A stretch of 64,000 nucleotides of DNA from Stutzerimonas frequens (GCF_024448335.1 NZ_JAMOHM010000005.1:62001-126000); one strand, 5' to 3'; counted from the stretch's first letter, positions 1 to 10,264 are shown. Numbers and translations are program-made. The notes: a model not told the origin generated them from the sequence alone.

Positions 1-204
1 AAGGCGCTGATCGAGCGCGCCCGCCAGCTGGAAAAGCACGTGATGGTCGCCTTCATCGAAAGCGAGAACCGTGCCTCGGTGCACATGCACCAGCAACTGG
101 GCTTCATCCATGTCGGCCAGATGCGCCAGGTCGGCTGCAAGTTCGGCCGCTGGCTGGACCTGACCATGATGCAACTGACCCTGAACAGGAGCTCCAATCC
201 ATGA
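1..204 (+). CDS. GNAT N-acetyltransferase of the urease cluster, C-terminal part
   Basis: The 5' end lies outside the window; about 67 residues remain in frame 1 and end at TGA 202-204. The fragment shows the end of a GNAT fold: a helix ending EKHVMV, a strand VAFIESEN followed by N/S residues, and the LGF...VGQ motif typical of phosphinothricin/methionine-sulfoximine acetyltransferases. Its stop overlaps the ureB start by four bases (ATGA), so the two are translationally coupled. Pseudomonads are known to carry such a GNAT gene between ureA and ureB, which fits this position. Substrate is inferred from the family only. Confidence 0.85.
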   Translation, partial: KALIERARQLEKHVMVAFIESENRASVHMHQQLGFIHVGQMRQVGCKFGRWLDLTMMQLTLNRSSNP

Positions 205-506
205 TTCCCGGCGAATACCAGATCCAGGACGGCGACATCGAGCTCAACGCCGGCCGCCGCACCGTCACGCTCAATGTGGCCAACAGCGGCGATCGGCCGA
301 TCCAGGTCGGCTCGCACTACCACTTCTTCGAAACCAACGACGCGCTCACCTTCGACCGCGCCGCCTCGCGCGGCATGCGCCTGAACATCCCGGCCGGCAC
401 CGCGGTGCGCTTCGAACCGGGCCAGAGCCGCGAGGTGGAATTGGTCGAGCTGGCCGGCGAGCGCCGGGTGTTCGGCTTCGCCGGGCGGGTGATGGGCGCG
501 CTCTAG
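201..506 (+). CDS. ureB: Urease subunit beta
   Basis: A 101-residue protein of normal length for UreB, the small structural subunit that packs against UreA and UreC in the cytoplasmic (UreABC)3 enzyme hydrolysing urea to ammonia and carbamate. It begins MIPGEYQ and contains the family stretch [13 protein letters not shown] (about residues 34-46) and FGFAGRVMG near the end. The start lies inside the upstream GNAT stop (ATGA overlap), preceded by AGGAGCTCC as ribosome-binding site. ureC follows after 120 bases containing a palindromic repeat, longer than the usual short ureB-ureC gap. Confidence 0.97.
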   Translation: MIPGEYQIQDGDIELNAGRRTVTLNVANSGDRPIQVGSHYHFFETNDALTFDRAASRGMRLNIPAGTAVRFEPGQSREVELVELAGERRVFGFAGRVMGAL

Positions 507-534
507 AGCGCAGCCGCAAGCGACAAGCAAGCTT

Positions 535-610
535 CGTAGGGTGGAAAACGCCGAAGGCTTTTCCACCACCCAGATTGCCGGTGGACAAGCTTCGCGTTGT
601 CCACCCTACG
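535..610. repeat. REPIN-like palindromic doublet between ureB and ureC
   Basis: Two hairpins sit back to back. Positions 535-567 pair GGTGGAAAA with TTTTCCACC, and 580-610 pair GGTGGACAA with TTGTCCACC. The outer ends CGTAGGGTGG and CCACCCTACG are also mutual complements, so the whole element can fold as one long hairpin. A close copy lies at 12055-12168 and a decayed one at 58705-58776. This matches the REP doublet (REPIN) architecture of pseudomonads. It could act as an attenuator or mRNA-stabilising structure inside the urease transcript; that role is inference. Confidence 0.75.
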
Positions 611-626
611 GACAGGATGAGATGCA

Positions 627-2327
<1,701 letters not shown>

Positions 2328-2699
2328 TCAGTCTGTTCTGTTCAGTCTGTTCTGATCGACCGCTTCTGATCGGCAGCGCACCAGGGCTGGAAGGCCGCTT
2401 GCCTTCGACCCGGCGCGCGTTTTGACCATCGCCGCAAGGTTGATGCGCGCGCTGCACTTCGTCGGTTCGCGAGTGAATCAACCGTTCGATGGATTGGGAA
2501 AGTCAGGCATGCATTTACCGTCTGATAACCCAAGCGCAACGCTCTACCCAGGGATGCATGGATGCGCAGCGACCACCGGCCACCGTGGCTGGCGGAGGCA
2601 TTGCCGGCGTCGCGTTCGGGGAAAGCGGGCGATTTCGGGTAACCGCGTCAGCTGAAAAACCAGCGGCGCGATTGACTGAATCCTACGGAGAAACAATCG
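2328..2699. other. Non-coding interval after ureC with a short tandem repeat
   Basis: About 370 bases without a convincing gene. Right after the ureC stop is a 14-base direct repeat, TCAGTCTGTTCTG(T/A), at 2328-2341 and 2342-2355. No T-tailed terminator hairpin is obvious. The last bases carry the ribosome-binding site (ACGGAG) of the curlin-repeat gene. The promoter of that gene should lie here but I could not place it with confidence. Confidence 0.6.
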
Positions 2700-3428
2700 A
2701 TGTTCAAAATCAACGCGCTTTTCGCTGCTGTCCTCGCCGTCTCTGCCACCCAGGCTTTTGCGGCCAGCAGTGAAGCGGTTATCGAACAAAACGGTGTTGA
2801 CCAGATCGCCGATGTCTATCAGGAAGGCGTCGGCCAGGCTTCGTACATTTATCAGACCGGCGCTTCGCAGCAGAACAGCGCCACGACCACCCAACTCGGC
2901 CAGGACAACTTTTCCGAGGTGACTCAGCAGGGTGCCTTGCACCAGGCCGATGTGATTCAAACCGGCGTCGAGGGCGAGGTGTTCATCAGCCAGTACGACC
3001 TGGACAACAGCACGATCGTCGAGCAGGCGGGCTTCGCCAACAGCGCCGACGTGATCCAGGATGGCGTGAGCAACGATGTGGTGCTGATCCAGGACGGCGC
3101 GTACAACAGCACCATTGTCGATCAGTTCGGTGAAGGCAACGAAGCGCTGATCTCCCAGAGCGGCCAGGAAGGCATCGTCGATCTCATCCAGACTGGCAAC
3201 ATGAACGTGGCCGATATCGATCAGGCTGGAATCGGCAACTCCGTCGACCTGGAACAGCAGGGCGACGGCAACCTCGCGCTGGTCGATCAGTTCGGCGATT
3301 CCAGCCAGGCCATGCTGCTGCAGAGCGGCACCGACAACTTCGCGACCGTGACCCAGGCAGGCTTCGCCGACTACGCCAGCGTCAGCCAGACCGGCAGCAA
3401 CAACACCGCGATCGTTACCCAGCAGTAA
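2700..3428 (+). CDS. Secreted curlin-repeat protein, CsgA/CsgB-like
   Basis: A 242-residue protein with a classical signal peptide ending AFA-AS at about residue 21. The mature part is a regular ladder of about 19 units of 11 residues with consensus x-hydrophobic-x-Q-x-G-x-x-N-x-A, for example DVIQDGVSNDV and IVEQAGFANSA. This is the half-repeat of curlin amyloid subunits, predicted to stack as a beta-solenoid or amyloid fibre. The mature chain contains about 31 Asp/Glu, one His and no Lys, Arg, Cys, Pro or Trp. No csgDEFG secretion genes lie nearby, so export would rely on genes elsewhere or another route. It is a single-gene unit with its own terminator. The fold is well supported, the function inferred. 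Confidence 0.8.
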   Translation: MFKINALFAAVLAVSATQAFAASSEAVIEQNGVDQIADVYQEGVGQASYIYQTGASQQNSATTTQLGQDNFSEVTQQGALHQADVIQTGVEGEVFISQYDLDNSTIVEQAGFANSADVIQDGVSNDVVLIQDGAYNSTIVDQFGEGNEALISQSGQEGIVDLIQTGNMNVADIDQAGIGNSVDLEQQGDGNLALVDQFGDSSQAMLLQSGTDNFATVTQAGFADYASVSQTGSNNTAIVTQQ

Positions 3429-3454
3429 TCGCGTCCATCGGCCGATTCGGTCGG

Positions 3455-3487
3455 AAAGCCAGGCCTCACGCAGGCCTGGCTTTTTTA
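3455..3487 (+). terminator. Rho-independent terminator of the curlin-repeat gene
   Basis: AGCCAGGCCT, a CACGC loop and AGGCCTGGCT form a perfect 10-bp stem followed by six or more T. It starts about 28 bases after the stop codon. Confidence 0.93.
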
Positions 3488-3597
3488 TGTGCCATCGGAA
3501 AGCACCCTGCTGGTGCACTGCACGCACCTCAGGCTCTCGAGCGGCGCATCCGCAGACAGGGCTTTGCAATCTACCCGTCTAAACTCGCCACCCTTTC

Positions 3598-3610
3598 TGT
3601 ATACAAAAAA
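3598..3610. promoter_or_regulatory. Palindrome TGTATACA upstream of the permease, candidate operator
   Basis: TGTATACA at 3598-3605 is a perfect palindrome, and ATACAAAAAA at 3601-3610 recurs at 3719-3728 just before the permease ATG. GntR-family regulators of purine or pyrimidine uptake often bind TGTATACA-like sites. The link is inference, since no regulator gene is adjacent. Confidence 0.3.
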
Positions 3611-3728
3611 TCCAGGCGAACTGTCTGAGAGCGCCTAGAATCCAGGGGTTGGCGACACAACGCGCTGCGCCACAGCCGATCAATTCGCGAGCTCTGCCTT
3701 ACGCGGAACAAGAACTGCATACAAAAAA

Positions 3729-5231
3729 ATGCACAGTCTTGCTCAGAGCGCCCCTCCCATGAACCATGACGATTTCCAGATCAAGCAAATCGATCCCAGC
3801 CTGTACAACGCCGATCTCGCGCCACTTGCCCCGGCTGAGCGCAAATGGGGCTGGTTCGAGATCTTCAATGTGTGGTCCAACGACATCCAGAGCCTGTTCG
3901 GCTACACCCTCGCAGCCACGCTGTTCATCAGCTACGGCCTCAATGGCTGGGCGGTCCTGGCGGGCATCGTGCTGGCCGGTTTCATCGTCATGGGCCTGGT
4001 GCAGCTCACCGGCAAGCCCAGCGTGAAGTACGGTATTCCGTTCCCGGTGATGGCGCGGGCGAGCATGGGGGTACGCGGCGCGAATTTCCCGGCGGTGGTA
4101 CGCGGCATCGTCGCGATCTTCTGGTACGGCGTGCAGACCTATTTCGCCTCGACCGCGGTGGCCCTGTTGCTGCGGACACTGCTCGGCAGCGAGCCACAGG
4201 TCGCCACGCTGCTCGGCCTGACGGCCATCGACTGGGCCGCCTACGTGATCGTCTGCGTGTTCCAGGTGGCGCTGTTCGTGCGTGGCGTCGACTGGGTAAC
4301 GCGCTTTCTCAACTGGGCCGGGCCTCTGGTGTACCTGGTGATGATCGTGCTGATGATCGCCATCTGGTATCAGGCCGGCCCGAGCCTGCTCGGCGCCCTC
4401 GGCGACATCTTCAGCGGCAGCGGAGAGCACGCCGGCGGACCGATCGCCGCGTTCGCCGCGGTGGTCGGCACAATGGTCGCCTACTTCGCCGCGGTGGTGA
4501 TCAACTACGGTGACTTCGCCCGTTTCGTGAAGAGCGAACGGCAGATGCGCATCGGTAACTTCCTCGGTCTGCCGGTGAGCCTGGCGATCTTCTCGCTGAT
4601 CGCGCTGGTGATCACCGCCGGGACCGTGGTGGTGTTCGGCGAAACGCGGACCAACCCCACCGACATCGTCGCGCGCATCGACAACGTGACCCTGACAGTG
4701 GTGGCCGCCATCACCTTCTTTGCCGCCACGGTCGGCATCAACCTGGTCGCCAACTTCATCCCGCCGGCCTACGACATCGCCAACCTGGCGCCAGCCAAGA
4801 TCAGCGCCCGTACCGGCGGCTTCATCACCGCAGGCATTGCCTTCTTCATCGGCGCGCTATGGGTGGCCTTCATCAGCGAAGTGGGCATCGCCGCGTTCGT
4901 CGACACCCTGGGCGCGGTGCTGGCACCGCTGTATGGCATCATCGTCGCCGACTATTACCTGGTTCGCCGTCAACATCTGGACCTGCAGCAGCTGTTCTCC
5001 ACCGAGCGCAGTGGGATCTACCACTTCAATGCCGGCTGGAACCGCAAGGCGATGATCGCTTTTGGCGTCAGCGCGGTGTTTTCGGTGGCCTCGGTGTGGG
5101 TGCCGGGCCTGGAGAGCCTGTCCGGCTTCGCCTGGCTATTGGGCGCGCTGTTCGGCGGGGTGCTGCACTACGCGCTGATGCGTAACCAGTCGCTGCTCGC
5201 CGGCGCGGCCCAACCCGCTCCGCTCGGCTGA
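3729..5231 (+). CDS. NCS1-family nucleobase/cytosine/hydantoin permease
   Basis: A 500-residue inner-membrane protein with about 12 hydrophobic segments, the normal size for the nucleobase:cation symporter-1 family. The N-terminal region carries the family stretch around WSNDIQSLFGYTLA and the GIPFPVMARASMGVRGANFP loop. Likely substrates are cytosine, purines, hydantoin or allantoin. A position near urease would fit uptake of compounds broken down to urea, but the exact substrate cannot be read from sequence. Neither start has a good ribosome-binding site; ATG 3759 (MNHDDFQIKQ) is an equally reasonable start. No catabolic gene adjoins it. Confidence 0.88.
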   Translation: MHSLAQSAPPMNHDDFQIKQIDPSLYNADLAPLAPAERKWGWFEIFNVWSNDIQSLFGYTLAATLFISYGLNGWAVLAGIVLAGFIVMGLVQLTGKPSVKYGIPFPVMARASMGVRGANFPAVVRGIVAIFWYGVQTYFASTAVALLLRTLLGSEPQVATLLGLTAIDWAAYVIVCVFQVALFVRGVDWVTRFLNWAGPLVYLVMIVLMIAIWYQAGPSLLGALGDIFSGSGEHAGGPIAAFAAVVGTMVAYFAAVVINYGDFARFVKSERQMRIGNFLGLPVSLAIFSLIALVITAGTVVVFGETRTNPTDIVARIDNVTLTVVAAITFFAATVGINLVANFIPPAYDIANLAPAKISARTGGFITAGIAFFIGALWVAFISEVGIAAFVDTLGAVLAPLYGIIVADYYLVRRQHLDLQQLFSTERSGIYHFNAGWNRKAMIAFGVSAVFSVASVWVPGLESLSGFAWLLGALFGGVLHYALMRNQSLLAGAAQPAPLG

Positions 5232-5300
5232 CCGCAGCCTGCAGAAGAGGTCGACCATGTTAAAGTGGCCGGCCTTTTTTTCGCCGCTCAGGGCCTGCAG

Positions 5301-6482
5301 ATGGTGCGATCCATCCTCGACGACCTGCTCACCGTCCAGCGCATCAGCGCCGTCCCGGCCATCCTGCAGGTGGTCAGCGAAACCACCGGCCTGCGCTTCG
5401 CTGCGGTCGCCCGCGTCACCGAGTCGAACTGGACCGCCTGCGCCGTGCTCGATCGCATCGAGTTCGGCCTGAAGGTCGGCGGCGAGCTGGACATCACGAC
5501 CACGCTGTGCAGCGAGATCCACGCCTCGCACCAGCCAATCATCATCAGCCAGGTCAGTGCCGACCCCGATTACTGCAACCACCACACACCGCAGATGTAT
5601 GGCTTCGAAAGCTATATCTCGGTGCCGGTGCTGCGCGCCGACGGCAGCTTCTTCGGCACCCTCTGCGCACTAGATCCGGAGCCCCGCGACCTCTCCAGCC
5701 CGGCGACGCGGGCGATGTTCGAGTCTTTTGCCCGCCTGCTGACCCTGCAGATCGATGCCGAAGAGCAACAGCAGGCGACGCGTGCGGCGCTGGCTGACGA
5801 GCGCATCACAGGCTATCAGCGTGAGCAGTTCATCGCCCTGCTCGGCCACGACCTGCGCACCCCGCTCGCCTCCATCCAGGCGGCCAGCGACCTGTTGATC
5901 CGCCGTTCTACCGAACGCGGCACGCAACAGCTTGCAGAACACGTGCGTACCTCCAGCCAGCGCGCTTCGCGCTTGGTCGATGACCTGATGGATTTCGCCC
6001 GCGGCCAGCTGGGCAATGGCATACCGCTGAACTGGACCGCCACAGCCAACCTGCATCTCACGCTGATGCAGGTGGTCACCGAACTGCGCACCGCCCATCC
6101 ACGCCGAGTCATTCTCGAACAGGTGCCGGAGCTGCCGGTGTTCGAATGCGACCCGGACCGGATCGCCCAGCTGCTGGCCAACCTGATCACCAACGCGCTG
6201 CACCATGGCGCCAGCACTGGTCCGGTGATCGTGAAGGCCGAGGTGATCGACGAGCACTTCCAGCTGGCGGTGCACAATCGCGGCACGCCAATCCCGGCGC
6301 AACGGCTGGGACGACTGTTCCATGCCTATTCCCAGGAAGACGACACCTCGCGCAACGGGCTTGGACTGGGGCTGTTCATCGTTGACCAGGTGGCCAAAGC
6401 CCATGGCGGCGGCATGCAGGTAACCTCCAGCGCCGAGGCCGGTACCACCTTCACCTTCCGCATGCCGCTGCAGCGCGCCTGA
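5301..6482 (+). CDS. GAF-domain sensor histidine kinase (orphan)
   Basis: About 393 residues from ATG 5301. An N-terminal GAF domain (about residues 15-150) has no membrane segment, so the kinase is probably cytosolic. HisKA follows with H183 in LLGHDLRTPLASI, then a HATPase_c domain with N-box NLITNALHHG and G-box GLGLGLFIV. A GTG at 5265 would extend it by 12 residues, but a -10-like TTAAAGT at 5257-5263 makes the later start more plausible. No response regulator gene lies next to it, so the partner is unknown. The GAF ligand cannot be inferred. Confidence 0.88.
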   Translation: MVRSILDDLLTVQRISAVPAILQVVSETTGLRFAAVARVTESNWTACAVLDRIEFGLKVGGELDITTTLCSEIHASHQPIIISQVSADPDYCNHHTPQMYGFESYISVPVLRADGSFFGTLCALDPEPRDLSSPATRAMFESFARLLTLQIDAEEQQQATRAALADERITGYQREQFIALLGHDLRTPLASIQAASDLLIRRSTERGTQQLAEHVRTSSQRASRLVDDLMDFARGQLGNGIPLNWTATANLHLTLMQVVTELRTAHPRRVILEQVPELPVFECDPDRIAQLLANLITNALHHGASTGPVIVKAEVIDEHFQLAVHNRGTPIPAQRLGRLFHAYSQEDDTSRNGLGLGLFIVDQVAKAHGGGMQVTSSAEAGTTFTFRMPLQRA

Positions 6483-6749
6483 TCAGCGCAGCTGGCTGTC
6501 CTTGCTGCCACGGCGGTTATAGCCGCTGAACCTGGCGTCTTCCTTGTCCTGCTCGGCCTGGCACTTGATGCACAGCCTGACGCCGGGTACCGCTAGACGC
6601 CGTGCTTCGGGAATGGCCGCGCCGCACTCTTCGCAATGCTTGAGGCTCTCGCCGCGGGCGAGCTTGCTTCGGGCACGCTGCACCGCGTCTTCGACCGTGC
6701 TGTCGATCTGCTCCTGGACGGCACCGTCACCTGCCCAACCTGTCGCCAT
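6483..6749 (-). CDS. DksA/TraR-family C4 zinc-finger protein (YbiI-like)
   Basis: An 88-residue protein with four cysteines in CEECGAAIP...CIKCQ, the C4 finger of the short DksA/TraR proteins. The N-terminal part (EQIDSTVEDAVQRAR) is a short helix rather than the long coiled coil of DksA, so binding to the RNA polymerase secondary channel is possible but unproven. The ATG at 6749 was chosen because GGGAGGTGG precedes it; the open frame extends further upstream without a better start. The gene converges on the upstream kinase, with stop codons adjacent. Confidence 0.88.
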   Translation of the reverse strand: MATGWAGDGAVQEQIDSTVEDAVQRARSKLARGESLKHCEECGAAIPEARRLAVPGVRLCIKCQAEQDKEDARFSGYNRRGSKDSQLR

Positions 6750-6953
6750 GCTCCACCTCCCGCATCGGCTCGATGCTGTTCTGCGTTGGAGTCGCTGCGC
6801 CGCCGGATGCTCACCCCGGGTGGTACCGCCCATCGAATGACGCCGGGCAATCGACGGATGGCGCAACCCGAGCGGCACAGTCACCTATCCTGCCTCGGTT
6901 CACGCCGACGGCTTTAGTGCCTCGGGCATTTGCGAACCGGCAGGGCAGCCAGC

Positions 6954-7679
6954 ATGAAGCGCATCTTACCGATCATAACCAGCCTGCTCTTGGCGGCGGG
7001 CTGCGCCAGCGAACCACAGGTGCTGGAACGCGACCTGGGCACCTTCGATCTCAAGCTGGGCACCGAGCCCGCCCGCAGCATGGCTCAGGGGCTGGTGCAA
7101 CCGAGTACCGGCAATGCATTCCATGGCGGGCTCGATCTCACCCATGCCAGCGGGCTGTATGTCGGGCAGTGGTCCCCCAGCGTCGGCCTGGTCGAGGGAA
7201 GGCAACTCGAGGTGAACTCCTATCTCGGCTACGCCCAGCAGAACGATCATGACCAACTCGGCTACGAGATCGGCCTGATGCGCTACAGCTTTCCGGAACT
7301 GCCCGAATGGGATCGACACGAATACTACGGTGGCCTGACGCTGGGCGATCGCCGCCTCGGTGCGGCGCTTAACAGTGCCGCCGGGCGCACCGACAGCACG
7401 TTCTATCTGGACCTGGGCACGGTGACGCCATTCGCCGTCGGCGTCCGCGTGAAGTACTCGAGCCACGCGCTGGCCACACCGCATTATCTCGACGGTGGTG
7501 GCAGCGTGGACATGTTCAGCGACTGGTCACTCGACCTCTCGCGGCCCTGGCTGGGCCTGCAGCTGAACCTGTCCTACAGCGACTCCAGCCTGAGCGGCCA
7601 GGCCTGCAGCGCCTACTCGGGACAGAACCCGCGTTGCGACGGGCTACTGACCTTCCGCGCCGAGCGGCAGCTGTTCTGA
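6954..7679 (+). CDS. TorF-family putative porin / outer-membrane lipoprotein
   Basis: About 241 residues from ATG 6954 (MKRILPIITS). A signal sequence ends in the lipobox-like LLLAAGC, suggesting a lipidated or at least exported protein. The rest has alternating aromatic beta strands (GYEIGLMRYSF, HEYYGGLTLG, FYLDLGTVTPF) of the Gcw_chp/TorF outer-membrane family, and ends LTFRAERQLF, with a terminal Phe typical of beta barrels. A lipobox on a barrel protein is unusual, so the Cys may simply precede a signal-peptidase I site. No substrate can be assigned. Confidence 0.75.
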   Translation: MKRILPIITSLLLAAGCASEPQVLERDLGTFDLKLGTEPARSMAQGLVQPSTGNAFHGGLDLTHASGLYVGQWSPSVGLVEGRQLEVNSYLGYAQQNDHDQLGYEIGLMRYSFPELPEWDRHEYYGGLTLGDRRLGAALNSAAGRTDSTFYLDLGTVTPFAVGVRVKYSSHALATPHYLDGGGSVDMFSDWSLDLSRPWLGLQLNLSYSDSSLSGQACSAYSGQNPRCDGLLTFRAERQLF

Positions 7680-7685
7680 GCGCGG

Positions 7686-8549
7686 CTATTCCTTGACCTG
7701 CATGTACTCCTCGGCCCAGACGACGTATTCATCGGCCGTGGAGTATTTGACCGACAGCTGCGAAGCGTTCAGGTCCAGCGCATCGACCTGGCGTTGTTCG
7801 CGCAGGCAGTCGTAGGTCGCCTTGATCGCCGCGAAGTAGGCTGCGTGACCGTTGACCACGATGCGCACGCCGAGCGCCGCCAGCCGCGCGTTGTCGCGCA
7901 GGTTGGGGTTGCCGTAGGTGACCAGCATCAGCGGCTTGCTCAGCTGGCTGGCGATGCTTTCCAGGTGATCGAAATCTTCGATGCCGACCAGGCAGATGGC
8001 ATCGGCACCGGCCTTTTCGTAGGCCTGGGCGCGGGCGATGACTTCCTCGAAGCCGATCACGCCGGCATTGGTGCGACCGATGATGGCCATTTCCGGATCG
8101 ACCCGCGCCTCCAACGCCGCGCGTATCTTGCCGACCGCCTCGAACATGCCGATGAGGTCGGTGGAGCGGCGGCCGAATTTGGGCGGCAGCAGGGTGTCCT
8201 CGATGGTCAACGCGGAAATCCCGGCGCGCTCCAGTTCGGAGACGGTGCGCATCACGTTCAGCGCGTTGCCGTAGCCATGGTCGGCGTCGGCCAGCACCGG
8301 CAACTGGGCGACACGGCAGATACGCGTGGCCTGCTCGACGAATTCGCTCAAGGTGATGAGGTTGAAGTCCGGCGCGGCGAGGACCTGCAGCGAGGCCACC
8401 GAGCCACCGAGGATGCCCACTTCGAAACCGAGGTCGGCGGCGATGCGCGCGGACATCGGATCGAACACCGAGGCGGTGTGGAAACAGCGGTCGGCGTTCA
8501 GCAGCTCGCGAAAGTTGCGGCGCAGGTCGTGATGAGAGAGTCGCGGCAT
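7686..8549 (-). CDS. Oxaloacetate decarboxylase, PEP mutase/isocitrate lyase superfamily
   Basis: A 287-residue protein matching the length of the P. aeruginosa PA4872-type oxaloacetate decarboxylase. The TIM-barrel family motifs are present: [20 protein letters not shown] near residue 30, [11 protein letters not shown] (metal-binding loop, about residue 87) and [11 protein letters not shown]. It would convert oxaloacetate to pyruvate and CO2 in the cytoplasm. ATG 8549 (MPRLSHHDL) is preferred over the upstream in-frame ATG at 8597. It is followed closely by the convergent TorF-type gene. Confidence 0.87.
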
Positions 8550-8648
8550 ATAGGCTCCGTGGGTGCACGCAAGGGTCGATTCGCCCTGTCTTTTCATTTC
8601 AGTGTTGTTGAGAAGCTGCCTGGTCGGCCGAATGACACATTCGCTGTT

Positions 8649-9521
8649 TTATCCCATGACTGGCCGCTGGCGGCGCTGCACATAAGCCATGCACAGGCCG
8701 CTGGCGATGATCACCGCCATGCCGATCAGCGCCCCGGCATCCGGCGCGTGATCGAAGGCGACATAGCCGACCACCCCGGCGAAGACGATCTGGCCGTAGG
8801 TGAACGGCGCCAGGGTCGCCGCGCTGGCGAAGCGGAAGGCATTGGTCAGCAGCAGGTGGCCGAGCATCGCCATGCCACCGAGCGCGCCCATCAGCAGCGC
8901 GTCGTGCAGCGTTGGCGTGCGCCAGTTGAAGACCACCAGCACGCTCAGGGTCACGCAACCGACCAGGCTGGTCAGGTAGTTGCTGGTCACCGGGTGATCG
9001 GTGCCGGCCAGACGCCGGGTCACCAGCTGGTATACGGTGAACGACAGCGCCGCGCCGAAGGGCAACAGCACCGCCGGGGTGAACAGCGCCGAACCGGGGC
9101 GCACGATGATCACCACCCCGAGCAGACCAAAGGCCACGGCCAGCCACTGGCTGCGACTGACCCGCTCGCCCAGCAGCGCCGAGGCGATGGTTACCAGCAC
9201 CGGGGTCAGAAAGATCACCGCGGTGGCTTCGGCCAGCGGGATGAAATGCAGGCCGTTGATGAACAGCAGGCTGACGCTGACCAGGCTCAGGCCGCGCAGC
9301 AGTTGTGGCCACGGCCGCAGGGTGCGAAACACGCGCTGGCCCATGCGCGGCACGAACAGCGCGGTCATCAGCACCGTCTGCGCGACATAACGAGCCCAGA
9401 TGACCAGAAACACCGGGTAGATTTCCGAGAGGTGTTTGGCCAGCCCGTCATGGCTGGCCAGCAACAGACCCGACAGCAATATCAGCAAGACGCCGTAGAG
9501 CGGGTGGTGGTGATCGTTCAA
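8649..9521 (-). CDS. EamA/DMT-family transporter
   Basis: A 290-residue inner-membrane protein with about ten hydrophobic segments in two EamA repeats (first GVLLILLSGLLLASHDG, second around LTSLVGCVTLSVLVVFN). DMT proteins usually export metabolites or amino acids; the substrate is unknown. The start is TTG at 9521, preceded by GAGG; the next Met is far inside the first repeat, so TTG is needed to keep the first membrane segment. Confidence 0.88.
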   Translation of the reverse strand: MNDHHHPLYGVLLILLSGLLLASHDGLAKHLSEIYPVFLVIWARYVAQTVLMTALFVPRMGQRVFRTLRPWPQLLRGLSLVSVSLLFINGLHFIPLAEATAVIFLTPVLVTIASALLGERVSRSQWLAVAFGLLGVVIIVRPGSALFTPAVLLPFGAALSFTVYQLVTRRLAGTDHPVTSNYLTSLVGCVTLSVLVVFNWRTPTLHDALLMGALGGMAMLGHLLLTNAFRFASAATLAPFTYGQIVFAGVVGYVAFDHAPDAGALIGMAVIIASGLCMAYVQRRQRPVMG

Positions 9522-9700
9522 CGCAGGCCTCAGCCACTTGTTAGCAGGCTAACCATTATGCCTGTCATCTTGTCGCACCGCTGCACCAATCAGCTGAAAC
9601 CTTTCACTTGAGCCTGGACGCGGCGCGACTGTCCGGCTGTGGGTGGCAGCGGAGCTGCGGATGCGCCGCCCGGCGGCAAGCGGAGCGCCGGCATTTCGCG

Positions 9701-9706
9701 TATGAT
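9701..9706 (+). promoter_or_regulatory. Candidate -10 element TATGAT for the GNAT gene
   Basis: TATGAT lies 55 bases before the ATG at 9761. No convincing -35 hexamer is visible 16-18 bases upstream, so this is a weak call. Confidence 0.3.
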
Positions 9707-9760
9707 CGCCGGCTTTTTGCCGAGCCGCGCGGCGTCTCGCGGCGTCCGAGTGTAGTCGTG

Positions 9761-10264
9761 ATGTACCAGTTGAGAGCGATGCAGGAGCGCGATATCCCTG
9801 CCGTCCTGGCGATCCAGGAAGAATCCTATGCCGCCGAGGTCCTCGAAGACGAGGCGGTGATCCGTTCACGTCTGGCGGCATTTCCACAGCTGGCGTGGGT
9901 GGCCGAGGATGACGAGGGCGTATGCGCCTACCTGTTCGCCTACCACTCGCGCCTGGGCAAAGTGACCCCGCTGGACGGGGAGTTCTGCACCGACGGCGAA
10001 GCCGATTGCCTCTACCTGCATGACCTCGCCGTGGCCGGACGAGCCGCAGGCCGCGGCATCGGCCCGGCACTGGTGCGGCACAACCTGCAACAGGCCGGCA
10101 CCGCACAGCTGCGCTATTCGGCACTGGTGTCGGTGCAGGATTCCACCGGCTTCTGGTCGCGCCTGGGCTACGAAGCCCACGACGAACTCGACCCGCCGCA
10201 AGCCGGCAACCTGGCCAGTTACCAGATCCCGGCGGTGTACATGGTGCGCGATCTGCACCAGTAA
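9761..10264 (+). CDS. GNAT-family N-acetyltransferase
   Basis: A 167-residue protein with a GNAT fold: MRERDIPAVLAIQ-like helix at the start, the strand LYLHDLAVAG followed by the acetyl-CoA loop RAAGRGIGPAL (about residues 94-105), and the late motif FWSRLGYE. The open frame extends upstream but ATG 9761 (MYQLRAMQ) begins the domain. The acceptor substrate is unknown. It lies 160 bases before ureE on the same strand. Confidence 0.88.
   Translation: MYQLRAMQERDIPAVLAIQEESYAAEVLEDEAVIRSRLAAFPQLAWVAEDDEGVCAYLFAYHSRLGKVTPLDGEFCTDGEADCLYLHDLAVAGRAAGRGIGPALVRHNLQQAGTAQLRYSALVSVQDSTGFWSRLGYEAHDELDPPQAGNLASYQIPAVYMVRDLHQ

Noticed and set aside
7794..9611. A 605-codon plus-strand frame across two minus-strand genes
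   Set aside because: It reads through both the oxaloacetate decarboxylase and the DMT transporter in antisense and shows no domain; both real genes have clear motifs.
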